A stretch of 37,848 nucleotides of DNA from Campylobacteraceae bacterium (GTDB lineage: Bacteria > Campylobacterota > Campylobacteria > Campylobacterales > Sulfurovaceae), in contig JALWLW010000105.1 in NCBI GenBank assembly GCA_027081065.1, positions 1 through 37,848 on the forward strand, given 5' to 3'. Below the pieces are notes generated by a model, which saw nothing but the letters and a program-made list of their open reading frames with translations, made no database searches and was not told the origin of the DNA. Numbering within the stretch: position 1 is the first letter of the stretch; the number at the start of each line of letters is the position of its first letter. Shown here in pieces: positions 22,266 through 29,863 of the stretch. Both the position numbers and the translations under genes were made by a program.

Positions 22266-23198
22266 ATGCAATTAATTTTTATCGTTATTTTAGGCGCAGT
22301 ACTGGGCTTTATTTATGGGTTTAATACCGATGGTTTTCTTTTTTCTTCAAAAATCTGTCTTTTTGCTGGGCTAACCTTAATTATGCCTTCACTTTTTAAA
22401 TTTGAACTCTCTCATGTTAAACTAATTGTAGAACATAAGAGCGTACTTCTGAAAGGAATGCTGGTTAATTATCTACTTTTACCTCTAATTGCTATTGTTA
22501 TTGGTTTGGCAACAAAAGACTTTGGCATTGCAGCTGGACTATTTTTAGTCTCTGTGCTCTCTGGTGGGGGTATGGTGATGCATTGGATTAAAAAATCCAA
22601 AGGAGATACCTCTTTTGGATTTTTGCTCTTGTTTGTTAATCTGTTATTGGTTTCGGTATCGTTATTGATGCTACATGTTTTTGTAAGTTTTTCAGCTACT
22701 TATTTTGAGACCTCTTATGATAATGAAGTGGGTATTACACGCTTTGCTACGGCTGTTATTGTTCTTTTAATTGTTGTTCCCTTTATTGCTTCTAGGTTAG
22801 TGCGTCTTATTAAACCTTTGTTAAAGGGCATTCAGACTTATCAGAAGTATATTTCTCAATTTAGTATTTTTATTATATTATTTTATCTTTTTGGATTACA
22901 AGATACTCAAATGTTAGTAGATGTTTATGATTTTGAAGTAGAACTGTTTTATATCTCTTTTATTGCTGTTGTCATTTTTTATGCTATGGTATTTGTAGTT
23001 TCTAAATTAATTTATAATTTAGAAAGCCCTCAAGAGCGAGCAGCTTTTTGGCATAGTTTGACACGTTATTTAACATTGGCATTGGTAATTAGTACTTTTT
23101 CTACCAATACTTTTGGTGTTTCAATGTTATTGCCTATTATGTTTGCCTATATTGTGCAAATTCCATTATCAGTTTATATTAATCAGAAAAGTTTTTAA
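22266..23198 (+). CDS. Ten-helix membrane transporter, BASS/ACR3-like
   Basis: A 310-residue protein with about nine to ten hydrophobic helices, starting at MQLIFIVILGAVLGFIYG and ending with FGVSMLLPIMFAYIVQIPLSVYINQKSF. The spacing and the RYLTLALVISTFSTNTFG segment near the end recall the bile-acid:sodium symporter/arsenite ACR3 superfamily, where a similar crossover precedes the final helices. Substrate cannot be told and no arsenic or bile gene is adjacent. AGGGA lies six bases before the ATG. The intergenic region before it (22139-22265) has TAGCTAAG and CTTAGCTA about 46 bases apart, a possible weak terminator hairpin of the regulator gene. Confidence 0.6.
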   Translation: MQLIFIVILGAVLGFIYGFNTDGFLFSSKICLFAGLTLIMPSLFKFELSHVKLIVEHKSVLLKGMLVNYLLLPLIAIVIGLATKDFGIAAGLFLVSVLSGGGMVMHWIKKSKGDTSFGFLLLFVNLLLVSVSLLMLHVFVSFSATYFETSYDNEVGITRFATAVIVLLIVVPFIASRLVRLIKPLLKGIQTYQKYISQFSIFIILFYLFGLQDTQMLVDVYDFEVELFYISFIAVVIFYAMVFVVSKLIYNLESPQERAAFWHSLTRYLTLALVISTFSTNTFGVSMLLPIMFAYIVQIPLSVYINQKSF

Positions 23199-23223
23199 GA
23201 GTTTAAAAGGTATGAAAGAAAGT

Positions 23224-23318
23224 TATGAGCTAGAATTAATTATACAAAGGAGGGAGGGAGTAACTAGCTCATAGATGAAACAAGATAAAGGAGTTAAAAA
23301 GTGTTTCACCTCTTTCAT
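23224..23318 (-). ncRNA. Candidate small RNA with C/U-rich loop
   Basis: The minus strand has TATAAT at 23330-23325, giving a start near 23318. The transcript would fold into two hairpins: GGUGAAACA with UGUUUCAUC (23310-23302 and 23282-23274), then UAUGAGCUAG with CUAGCUCAUA (23273-23264 and 23233-23224). In the first stem one pair is G-U on the minus strand but A-C on the plus, which favours minus-strand RNA. The 30-base loop of the second hairpin holds CUCCCUCCCUCCUUUG, complementary to Shine-Dalgarno and G-repeat sequences. It is followed by ACUUUCUUU. No coding frame fits. No family recognised. Confidence 0.45.
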
Positions 23319-23324
23319 GTTCGT

Positions 23325-23378
23325 ATTATATAGCACACTAATAAACACTTAGACAATGAAAGGTTAACTATTAGTTAA
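23325..23378 (-). promoter_or_regulatory. Promoter and upstream palindrome of the candidate small RNA
   Basis: The -10 box TATAAT (23330-23325 on the minus strand) is preceded by GTGC. Further upstream on that strand, TTAACTA-T-TAGTTAA is a perfect palindrome at 23364-23378, centred about 53 bases from the expected start point. It could equally mark the end of the DCC gene. Confidence 0.4.
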
Positions 23379-23400
23379 TGATAACGTATGGTTGGATTTT

Positions 23401-23799
23401 TTACTTAATAAACAACTCTTCTGTGTCTATCTTTTGCATATGGCAATACATCACTTTTCCAAAAATATGGTAGCGATACTTGGCAATAATGTCATATATA
23501 AAATCGCGAATAAAAGGGGGGATAATATAAAAAATATAACTCATGTTCCAAATACCTCCAAGTGAATGTAGTATTTTTAATATGGCTGTCGATTTATAAT
23601 AGAGTATGTTATCTTGATAAAAAACAATACTATCAATTTCATCTTTAAGTGCTAAACCCTTAACGTACTCTCCTTGTAAAGAGGTATATTTTAAGATTTT
23701 TTCTTTATCAAGTTTCATTAATAATTTTAAAGATTTATTACATAATCCACAGATACCGTCAAAGATGACAACGCCTTGTTTGGGTTGAGTTTTAAACAT
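23401..23799 (-). CDS. DCC-family (DUF393) protein with thioredoxin-like CXXC
   Basis: A 132-residue protein with the signature VVIFDGICGLCNKSLKLLM near the N-terminus, the DGxCxxC motif of the DUF393/DCC family, plus the terminal YRYHIFGK block. The family is described as probable thiol-disulphide oxidoreductases; no specific role is known. It begins four bases after the stop of ribE, so it is cotranscribed with it, perhaps with coupled translation since no good ribosome site is visible. Confidence 0.85.
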   Translation of the reverse strand: MFKTQPKQGVVIFDGICGLCNKSLKLLMKLDKEKILKYTSLQGEYVKGLALKDEIDSIVFYQDNILYYKSTAILKILHSLGGIWNMSYIFYIIPPFIRDFIYDIIAKYRYHIFGKVMYCHMQKIDTEELFIK

Positions 23800-23803
23800 A
23801 TTT

Positions 23804-24421
23804 TTAAAAACTCATCTGCATGTTATCTACATCATTCCAAGAGATGCTTTTCTTTTGCCCTCTGTTTTGTAAAATATGGTCAATATATCGAGCAAATAAA
23901 TCGGTTTCAATGTTGAGCTCTGTTCCAATTTTATACTCACCCATAAGTGTCTCTTTTAAGGTGTGAGGAATGATGGTGAGTCTAAAACCATCGTCATAGA
24001 CATCATTTACCGTAAGCGAAATACCATCAATGGTAATTGAGCCTTTAGGGATGATGTAGTTGATGTATTTTGGCTCAACACCAATAATAAAGTCCGTTGC
24101 ATTCTCACGTTTAGTCATGTGCGTAACTTTCCCAATGCAATCTACATGTCCTTGAACAATATGACCTTCAAAACGGTCACTTAGTTGCATGGCAGGTTCC
24201 ATGTGAACACGACCAGAGATTTTTGAATCATCTATGATACTACGTGTCTCATCTGCTAATTCTAAGTCAAATCCATCGGCATGAACTTTGATGACCGTTA
24301 AACAAATACCATTAATCGCAATGCTATCACCAATACCAGCTTTGTGTTTGGCTTGAATGGTTAGGATGTTATTGGCATAGTTTTTAACGGTGGCGATTTC
24401 TCTTATGAGTCCTGTGAACAT
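23804..24421 (-). CDS. ribE: Riboflavin synthase alpha subunit
   Basis: Converts two 6,7-dimethyl-8-ribityllumazine molecules into riboflavin in the cytoplasm. The 205-residue chain has the typical MFTGLIREIATV start and two lumazine-binding halves: GDSIAINGICLTVIKV with AMQLSDRFEGHIVQGHVDCIG, and KGSITIDGISLTVNDVYDDG with IIPHTLKETLMGEYKIG. Feeds FMN/FAD supply, used here by MnmG among others. A TATAAT at 24456-24451 on the minus strand lies about 30 bases before the ATG, and AGGGA is the ribosome site. Confidence 0.95.
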   Translation of the reverse strand: MFTGLIREIATVKNYANNILTIQAKHKAGIGDSIAINGICLTVIKVHADGFDLELADETRSIIDDSKISGRVHMEPAMQLSDRFEGHIVQGHVDCIGKVTHMTKRENATDFIIGVEPKYINYIIPKGSITIDGISLTVNDVYDDGFRLTIIPHTLKETLMGEYKIGTELNIETDLFARYIDHILQNRGQKKSISWNDVDNMQMSF

Positions 24422-24450
24422 GGATTTCCCTAAATTTCTAAATTAAAATT

Positions 24451-24456
24451 ATTATA
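24451..24456 (-). promoter_or_regulatory. -10 box of ribE
   Basis: TATAAT on the minus strand, giving a short leader of about 23 bases. No RFN riboswitch is seen. Confidence 0.45.
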
Positions 24457-24527
24457 GCAGAAGAAAATTTAAGAGACTTTGCCAAAACAGACTGTCAGTT
24501 TGTAATGAATAAATCTATAATTTTTTC

Positions 24528-24557
24528 AAAATGCGACTAAAGTGGCATTTTTTTCCT
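24528..24557 (+). terminator. Hairpin with T run between ribE and hsp20
   Basis: AAAATGC (24528-24534) and GCATTTT (24545-24551) pair around a 10-base loop, followed by more T. No known plus-strand gene ends before it, so it may be a leader attenuator or end a short unannotated transcript. Confidence 0.5.
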
Positions 24558-24566
24558 CTACACTTG

Positions 24567-24602
24567 TATTATACTTCTCTCATGTTTAGCCCATAGTGCT
24601 AA
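24567..24602 (+). promoter_or_regulatory. Promoter/operator region of the hsp20 cluster
   Basis: TATACT (24570-24575) within TTGTATTATACTT is a likely -10 box. TTAGC-N7-GCTAA (24586-24602) follows about five bases after the expected start. The right arm AGTGCTAA resembles a CIRCE half-site, but the spacing is not that of CIRCE. Confidence 0.4.
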
Positions 24603-24629
24603 CGAAATAAGAAAATGAAGGATTAAAAC

Positions 24630-25067
24630 ATGATAGTAAAACAATACACACCATTTAATGACATTAGAAAGAGTTTTGACCTTGTAAATACAATTATAAA
24701 CACCATTGGTGAACAAACAGCGTCAGAACAAGAAGTAGTTGATTTTCGTCCAAAGGTAAATACCCGTGAGACAGAAGACAATTATCATATTGAAGTAGAA
24801 CTTCCTGGTGTCAAAAAAGAAGATGTTGACATTAAGGTTGATGGAAATGTCTTGACCATTTCAGGGGAAAGAAATGTAAGAGAAGAGGTAAAAGATGAGG
24901 ACTATCATAAAGTAGAGAGTCGTTATGGTCTCTTTTCACGAAGTTTTACGCTTCCAGAGAGAGTAGACACTTCAAATATTGAGGCAGAGTTTATTAATGG
25001 GATTTTAGAAATTGCCATTCCAAAACTAAAAATAGATACATCAAGCAAAAAAATTGAGATTAAATAA
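24630..25067 (+). CDS. Small heat-shock protein Hsp20 (first copy)
   Basis: A 145-residue cytoplasmic chaperone that holds unfolded proteins. The alpha-crystallin domain spans about residues 40-138: VNTRETEDNYHIEVELPGVKKEDV, the conserved VESRYGLFSRSFTLPERV and AEFINGILEIAIPK, the family AxxxNGxL box plus the terminal I-x-I. Begins the hsp20-hsp20-hsp20-htpX cluster. AAGGA lies seven bases before the ATG. Confidence 0.94.
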   Translation: MIVKQYTPFNDIRKSFDLVNTIINTIGEQTASEQEVVDFRPKVNTRETEDNYHIEVELPGVKKEDVDIKVDGNVLTISGERNVREEVKDEDYHKVESRYGLFSRSFTLPERVDTSNIEAEFINGILEIAIPKLKIDTSSKKIEIK

Positions 25068-25080
25068 TAAGGAGTCAATG

Positions 25081-25521
25081 ATGAGTGTAACAAAAGATAA
25101 AATTATTGAAAATGGAAAAGAGTTGGTAAATGCTGTGGAAGAAAAAGTTGAAAAAGGTTTAGAGGTTGCTAAAGAAGCCTTAGGCAATGTGGCAAGACAT
25201 CTCCCTTTGGCAAACTTTGCAAAACACAGTACTGATACTTATGACATTGAGATTGACTTACCAGGGGTTGATAAGAGTGAGATAGAGTTAAAAATTGAAG
25301 ATGACTATCTCACTGTTAATGCCGTACGCAGAACCAAAGAGGAAGTAAAAGAAGAAGATTACTATCTTTGTGAAAGTAGCTATGGACTTATCTCTCGAAG
25401 TTTTGTCTTACCAAAAGATGTGGACAGAGAGAAAATTTCAGCTAACTATGAAGATGGAAGACTCTACATTTCACTAGAGAAAGAAGAGTCAAGAAAGGCA
25501 CGTAATATTTCGATTAAATAA
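25081..25521 (+). CDS. Small heat-shock protein Hsp20 (second copy)
   Basis: About 146 residues. The N-terminal region (IENGKELVNAVEEKVEKGLE) is amphipathic and differs from copy 1, while the alpha-crystallin domain is clear in YDIEIDLPGVDKSEIELKI, SSYGLISRSFVLPKDV and ANYEDGRLYISL. It lacks the usual Asn in the NG box (EDG) and ends with a single ISIK. The start is at ATG 25081 with AAGGAG six bases upstream; ATG at 25078 is one codon longer and an earlier in-frame start would overlap copy 1. Confidence 0.92.
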   Translation: MSVTKDKIIENGKELVNAVEEKVEKGLEVAKEALGNVARHLPLANFAKHSTDTYDIEIDLPGVDKSEIELKIEDDYLTVNAVRRTKEEVKEEDYYLCESSYGLISRSFVLPKDVDREKISANYEDGRLYISLEKEESRKARNISIK

Positions 25522-25528
25522 GGAGTAT

Positions 25529-26044
25529 ATGAGCATGAAAAACAGACTATTAAAAACCCTGCTTTTAGCTACTTTACCAATGGTAGCTATAAATGCAGAT
25601 ACAAATTTAAGTAAACATCCTTTTGCCAATGATCCAATCTTCCAGCATTTTCAAAAAATGCAAGAGGAGATGAATCGAGTTTTTGCAGAGTTTAATAACA
25701 ATGCCTTTAAAGGCATGATGATTGACCCAAGTTTTAGTAAAGGTTTCTCATTTAAGCCTGATACGGACTTGGTAGATAAGGGTAAGAGTTATGAGCTAAA
25801 GATGGATTTAGCAGGAATGGATGATAAGAGCATTAAAATAGAGGTAAAAGATAACTATTTAAGTGTCCAAGCTAAGAGCGAGACGAAAAAAGAGCAAAAA
25901 GAGGGTGATAAAATCATTCATCAAGAGCGACATGTCGGCATGGTACAGCGAGGCATGACTTTGCCTAAAGATGCAGATGCCGAGCATTATAAAAGTGACT
26001 ATAAAAATGGGGTATTAACCATTATAATACCTAAAAAGAAGTAA
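25529..26044 (+). CDS. Small heat-shock protein Hsp20 with signal peptide (third copy)
   Basis: A 171-residue alpha-crystallin protein with an N-terminal export signal: MSMKNRLLKTLLLATLPMVAINA, likely cleaved before DTNL. That predicts a periplasmic holdase, unusual for Hsp20. Residues about 25-70 are rich in Phe, Met and Asn (for example FQHFQKMQEEMNRVFAEFNN), the usual binding region. The crystallin domain has YELKMDLAGMDDKSIKIEV, RHVGMVQRGMTLPKDAD and SDYKNGVLTIIIPKKK. Start at 25529; the in-frame ATG two codons later is equally possible. AAGGAG serves both. No Cys, so no need for oxidation control. Confidence 0.88.
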   Translation: MSMKNRLLKTLLLATLPMVAINADTNLSKHPFANDPIFQHFQKMQEEMNRVFAEFNNNAFKGMMIDPSFSKGFSFKPDTDLVDKGKSYELKMDLAGMDDKSIKIEVKDNYLSVQAKSETKKEQKEGDKIIHQERHVGMVQRGMTLPKDADAEHYKSDYKNGVLTIIIPKKK

Positions 26045-26073
26045 ACTAATAGCCATTAAAAAGGAGTGAACAG

Positions 26074-26907
26074 ATGGAACAATTTAAAACTTATGCCCTG
26101 ATGACAGGATTGACCCTCCTTTTTATTTGGTTTGGTGGCTTAATTGCTGGTCAAACAGGGATGATAATTGCTTTTTTAGCTGCAATAGGGATGAACTTTT
26201 ATGCCTATTACTACAGTCATGAGCAGGTATTAAAACACTATAATGCCATTCCTGTAGACAGACAATCGGCAAGTGGTTTGTATATAATTATGGATAGGTT
26301 AACAAGAAAAGCAAGATTGCCAATGCCACAGCTTTACATTATTCCTGACCAAGTACCCAATGCCTTTGCAACAGGACGAGACTATGAACATGCTGTAGTG
26401 GCTGTAACAGAGGGACTGCTTGACCTTTTAACCGAAGAAGAGGTTGAAGCTGTGATTGCCCATGAGTTGAGTCATATTAAACATTATGATATGCTCATTG
26501 GAACAATTACAGCGACCATTTCAGGAGCAATTGCCATGTTAGCAAATTTTGGAATGCTTTTTGGTGGCAACAATGAAGATAGACCTAATCCAATTGTCAT
26601 GATTGCCTTGATGTTCATCATGCCAATGGCTGCGACCATTATTCAAATGACGGTGAGCAGAAATAGAGAGTTCATGGCAGATGAGGGTGCAGCACGTATG
26701 ACAGGTCACCCAGAGTGGTTACAGAGTGCCTTACAAAAACTTGACCATTATGCCAGAGGAATGGTGATGCATGATGCTGAACCACAGACGGCTCATATGT
26801 TTATTATGAACCCTTTTACAGGGAAAGATTTTTCTATGAAACAGCTCTTTAGTACCCATCCAAGTACACAGCAGAGGGTTGCTAGGTTAGAGCAGTTGAA
26901 GCGTTAA
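26074..26907 (+). CDS. htpX: Zinc metalloprotease HtpX
   Basis: A 277-residue M48 membrane protease that removes misfolded membrane proteins. Two N-terminal membrane helices (about residues 8-45) are followed by the catalytic motif [11 protein letters not shown], with zinc His at about 130 and 134, two further helices and the third ligand in [13 protein letters not shown]. It follows the exported Hsp20 by 29 bases with AAGGAG, so it is probably co-induced. Pairing with Hsp20 and a related membrane protease is also seen in heat-tolerance gene islands, but no such island is present here. Confidence 0.95.
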   Translation: MEQFKTYALMTGLTLLFIWFGGLIAGQTGMIIAFLAAIGMNFYAYYYSHEQVLKHYNAIPVDRQSASGLYIIMDRLTRKARLPMPQLYIIPDQVPNAFATGRDYEHAVVAVTEGLLDLLTEEEVEAVIAHELSHIKHYDMLIGTITATISGAIAMLANFGMLFGGNNEDRPNPIVMIALMFIMPMAATIIQMTVSRNREFMADEGAARMTGHPEWLQSALQKLDHYARGMVMHDAEPQTAHMFIMNPFTGKDFSMKQLFSTHPSTQQRVARLEQLKR

Positions 26908-26992
26908 GAATTTATACTCTATAGATTTGGGGCTATCTAATCTGCTTAGAGTTCAAAATGTTAAAACAAAAGGGCATGATTTGGAGTCGGTT

Positions 26993-27042
26993 GTATTGTA
27001 ATTCTAATATTGGATAACGAAGCAAATTCGACAATACTTTTT
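26993..27042 (+). terminator. Probable terminator after htpX
   Basis: GTATTGT (26993-26999) and ACAATAC (27031-27037) pair, with an inner hairpin CGAA/TTCG at 27018-27030, and TTTTT follows. The 276-base gap holds no gene; its second half carries a leader hairpin for mnmG and a TATAAT at about 27118. Confidence 0.5.
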
Positions 27043-27137
27043 AAATCAATTATTAATGGTTGATTTTTGTAAATTATATGACTCCTTTCGTGAGATAGTA
27101 TCCCTAAATTTACTTAGCTATAATTTCATTAATAATT

Positions 27138-27168
27138 AATGGTAGGGTGCGTTTCTCAACATACCATT
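27138..27168 (+). promoter_or_regulatory. Leader hairpin before mnmG
   Basis: AATGGTA and TACCATT (7 bp, 17-base loop) end three bases before the AAGG ribosome site of mnmG. Possible translation or attenuation control; function unknown. Confidence 0.35.
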
Positions 27169-27183
27169 TTAAGGTAATGAAAA

Positions 27184-29052
27184 ATGAATTATGACGTAAT
27201 AGTAATTGGTGGAGGTCACGCAGGGATAGAAGCATCTTTAGCTCCTGCACGTATGGGTGTTAAAACTTTGATGGTAACCATTTTAGCAGAGCAAATTGGA
27301 GCTAGTTCTTGTAACCCTGCTGTGGGTGGTTTGGCTAAAGGACATCTGGTTAAAGAACTCGATGCCATTGGTGGGCAAATGGGGTTGGCAACTGATGCTA
27401 CAGGTTTACAATTTAGAATACTCAATCAGTCTAAAGGTCCAGCTGTTCAAGGTAGTCGTGCTCAGATTGACATGGACAGATATCGAATTTATATGAAAGA
27501 TATTGTCCTCAATACGCCTAATTTAGATGTGAAGCAAGAGATAGTTGAAGCCCTCATCATTGAAGATGGGAAAGTTGCAGGAGTTGAAACACAGCTTGGA
27601 AACCGTTACATGGCTTCTAAGGTCATCATTGCTTCTGGTACTTTTTTGAATGGTCTCATACATATCGGAGAGAAAAAACAGACAGCAGGACGACAAGGTG
27701 AGTTTGCTTCTGTTGAACTGGCTGAGTATTTAAAGTCTTTGGGCATTGAGATTGGACGGCTAAAAACTGGAACTTGTGCCAGACTTGATGGAACGTCTAT
27801 AGATTTTTCAAACATGGAAGAGCAAGGTGGAGATGAAAAGCCTATTCCTTTTTCATTTAGAACAGACCGAAAAACTTTTAACCCAACCCAGCTTCCTTGT
27901 CATGTGACTTATACCAATGAAACAACGCATGAAATTATAGAAAAAAACTTTTACAGAGCGCCTATGTTCTCAGGACAAATTGCAGGAATGGGTCCAAGGT
28001 ATTGTCCAAGTATTGAAGATAAAATCAGCCGTTTTAGAGACCGACCACGTCACCAAATTTTTGTTGAGCCTCAAACTATGGAAGCGAATGAGTACTACAT
28101 TAACGGTATGAGTACTTCACTTCCAACTGATGTACAGTTAGAGATGATACGCTCAGTAGAGGGTTTTGAAAATGCGAAGATAGTGCGTTATGGTTATGCG
28201 ATTGAGTATGATTATGTACAACCTACAGAACTAAAGCACACTTTAGAGACCAAAAAAGTCCAAGGGCTTTATTGTGCAGGTCAGATTAATGGAACAACAG
28301 GGTATGAAGAAGCAGCAGCACAAGGACTTATGGCTGGAATAAATGCTGCACTGGCTGTTCAAGGTAAAAAACCATTGATTTTAGGTCGTCATGAAGCGTA
28401 CATTGGGGTACTTATAGATGACCTCGTAACCAAAGGAACAAAAGAGCCATACCGAATGTTTACAAGCCGTTCAGAGTATCGTCTGCTTTTACGTGAGGAC
28501 AATGCAGACAGAAGACTCTATAAGTATGGGGCAGTTCTTGGGCTTTTAGATGAAGCTTATTTAGAAAAAGTGATGAAAAAAGAGCAAGATATTTTAGAAG
28601 GTATTACCTATTTAAAAGAGAATTTTGTTACACCAAATAAAGCATTTATTGAACTACTACATAGTATTGAAGAAGAGAAGATTAACGACAAATTATGTCT
28701 ACTTGACCTTTTAGGACGTGCCTCTATGACAACGACAAAGATGTTAGCACTCGCACCATTTTTAGAGAAATATAGTGATGAGGTGATGAACCAACTACTT
28801 ATAGAAGCAAAATATGCACGTTATATTGAGAAGCAACAGAGTCAAGTAGACAAGATGAAAGATATGTTAAAGGTAAAAATTCCTGATGGTTTTGACTTTA
28901 AAAAAGTATCTGGACTCTCAAATGAGATTGTTGAAAAATTAGAAAATATCACCCCTCCAACACTTTTTAATGCTTCAGAGATTTCTGGGGTTACTCCTGC
29001 TGCTTTAGAGATACTGCATATCTATATTAAGATGGCACAAAAAGCCAAATAA
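27184..29052 (+). CDS. mnmG: tRNA uridine-5-carboxymethylaminomethyl modification enzyme MnmG (GidA)
   Basis: With MnmE, makes 5-carboxymethylaminomethyl uridine at the tRNA wobble position, using FAD, methylene-tetrahydrofolate and NADH. The 622-residue sequence is a full MnmG: dinucleotide site [30 protein letters not shown], the family signature [30 protein letters not shown] and [11 protein letters not shown], with the C-terminal helical MnmE-binding domain. AAGG nine bases before the ATG serves as ribosome site. Confidence 0.97.
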   Translation: MNYDVIVIGGGHAGIEASLAPARMGVKTLMVTILAEQIGASSCNPAVGGLAKGHLVKELDAIGGQMGLATDATGLQFRILNQSKGPAVQGSRAQIDMDRYRIYMKDIVLNTPNLDVKQEIVEALIIEDGKVAGVETQLGNRYMASKVIIASGTFLNGLIHIGEKKQTAGRQGEFASVELAEYLKSLGIEIGRLKTGTCARLDGTSIDFSNMEEQGGDEKPIPFSFRTDRKTFNPTQLPCHVTYTNETTHEIIEKNFYRAPMFSGQIAGMGPRYCPSIEDKISRFRDRPRHQIFVEPQTMEANEYYINGMSTSLPTDVQLEMIRSVEGFENAKIVRYGYAIEYDYVQPTELKHTLETKKVQGLYCAGQINGTTGYEEAAAQGLMAGINAALAVQGKKPLILGRHEAYIGVLIDDLVTKGTKEPYRMFTSRSEYRLLLREDNADRRLYKYGAVLGLLDEAYLEKVMKKEQDILEGITYLKENFVTPNKAFIELLHSIEEEKINDKLCLLDLLGRASMTTTKMLALAPFLEKYSDEVMNQLLIEAKYARYIEKQQSQVDKMKDMLKVKIPDGFDFKKVSGLSNEIVEKLENITPPTLFNASEISGVTPAALEILHIYIKMAQKAK

Positions 29053-29222
29053 GCTTAGTAGAGAAGGGCTTTAATATTTTTACTTAATTTTTCATAAAAT
29101 TTAAACTTGTTCTTCTCTATTAATATTAGTGTTTCTAATATACATAATAAAGAATAATTGATAAAAACATAAGCCCAAAAGTGTGTAAAGTTGGAGAAAA
29201 ATAATCCTATCATTCAATATTC

Positions 29223-29274
29223 CTTATGAAAGTCATAAGTTATTATTGACACTTAATTCCTTTTTACTTATACT
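29223..29274 (+). promoter_or_regulatory. petABC promoter with upstream dyad
   Basis: TTGACA (29246-29251) and TATACT (29269-29274) are separated by exactly 17 bases, the best sigma-70 promoter seen in the window. CTTATGA-AAG-TCATAAG (29223-29239) is a perfect dyad just upstream, centred near -50. The rest of the 298-base gap (29053-29222) is AT-rich without other clear signals. Confidence 0.65.
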
Positions 29275-29350
29275 TAACCCAACTTCGAGAAAAAGCCAAG
29301 TGTGAAAGTGCTTGACATTTTTGATGAAAAAAAGAGAGAAAAGGAAAGGT

Positions 29351-29854
29351 ATGAGTACAAGACGTGACTTTATGGGAATGGCTTTAGGTGGTTTTACAGC
29401 TGCAGGTGCTATTGGTGGACTTTATGCTGCGAAACGTACATGGGATCCATTGCCAAGTGTAAAAGCTGCTGGGACAACTGTGGTTGACTTGAGTGAAGCA
29501 AAAGAGGGTGAACCAATGACTGAAAAGTGGAGAGGGAAACCAATTTTTGTATTGAAAAAATCGGCAGATATGCCTCCACATGAGAGAGATGTTGTGGTCA
29601 ATGGTGCTAGATATCATCTATCGATTGCATTATGTACACATTTAGGATGTATTCCAGCATATAAGAAAACAGATAAACAATTCTTTTGTGCTTGTCATGG
29701 AGGAGTATTTGATACATCGGGAATAAATCTTCCTGGTTTACCACCTCCTAGTCCTTTGGAAATTCCTCCATTTGCGATTAAGGGGAACACTTTGGTTCTT
29801 GGTTCTGAAGGTCCTGAGTACCTTGAGATGAAAAAAAATAATTTAGTAGTATAG
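29351..29854 (+). CDS. petA: Cytochrome bc1 Rieske iron-sulfur subunit
   Basis: A 167-residue Rieske protein of the cytochrome bc1 complex, moving electrons from quinol at the Qo site to cytochrome c. The N-terminus STRRDFMGMALGG is a twin-arginine signal that also serves as the membrane anchor. The [2Fe-2S] ligands are CTHLGC and CACHGG. I place the start at ATG 29351 (AAGGAAAGG directly upstream); an in-frame ATG at 29312 would put 13 odd basic residues before the Tat motif. petB follows nine bases later. Confidence 0.94.
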   Translation: MSTRRDFMGMALGGFTAAGAIGGLYAAKRTWDPLPSVKAAGTTVVDLSEAKEGEPMTEKWRGKPIFVLKKSADMPPHERDVVVNGARYHLSIALCTHLGCIPAYKKTDKQFFCACHGGVFDTSGINLPGLPPPSPLEIPPFAIKGNTLVLGSEGPEYLEMKKNNLVV

Positions 29855-29863
29855 GGAGTAGCA

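Noticed and set aside
24586..24602. HrcA CIRCE element before hsp20.
   Set aside because: The right half AGTGCTAA is similar but the arms TTAGC and GCTAA are seven bases apart and the left arm lacks ACTC; a true CIRCE needs nine-base arms with nine bases between.
24630..26907. Transmissible heat-resistance island (LHR/TLST).
   Set aside because: Only Hsp20 and HtpX are shared; ClpK, YfdX, HdeD and thioredoxin genes of those islands are absent and no mobility genes are present.
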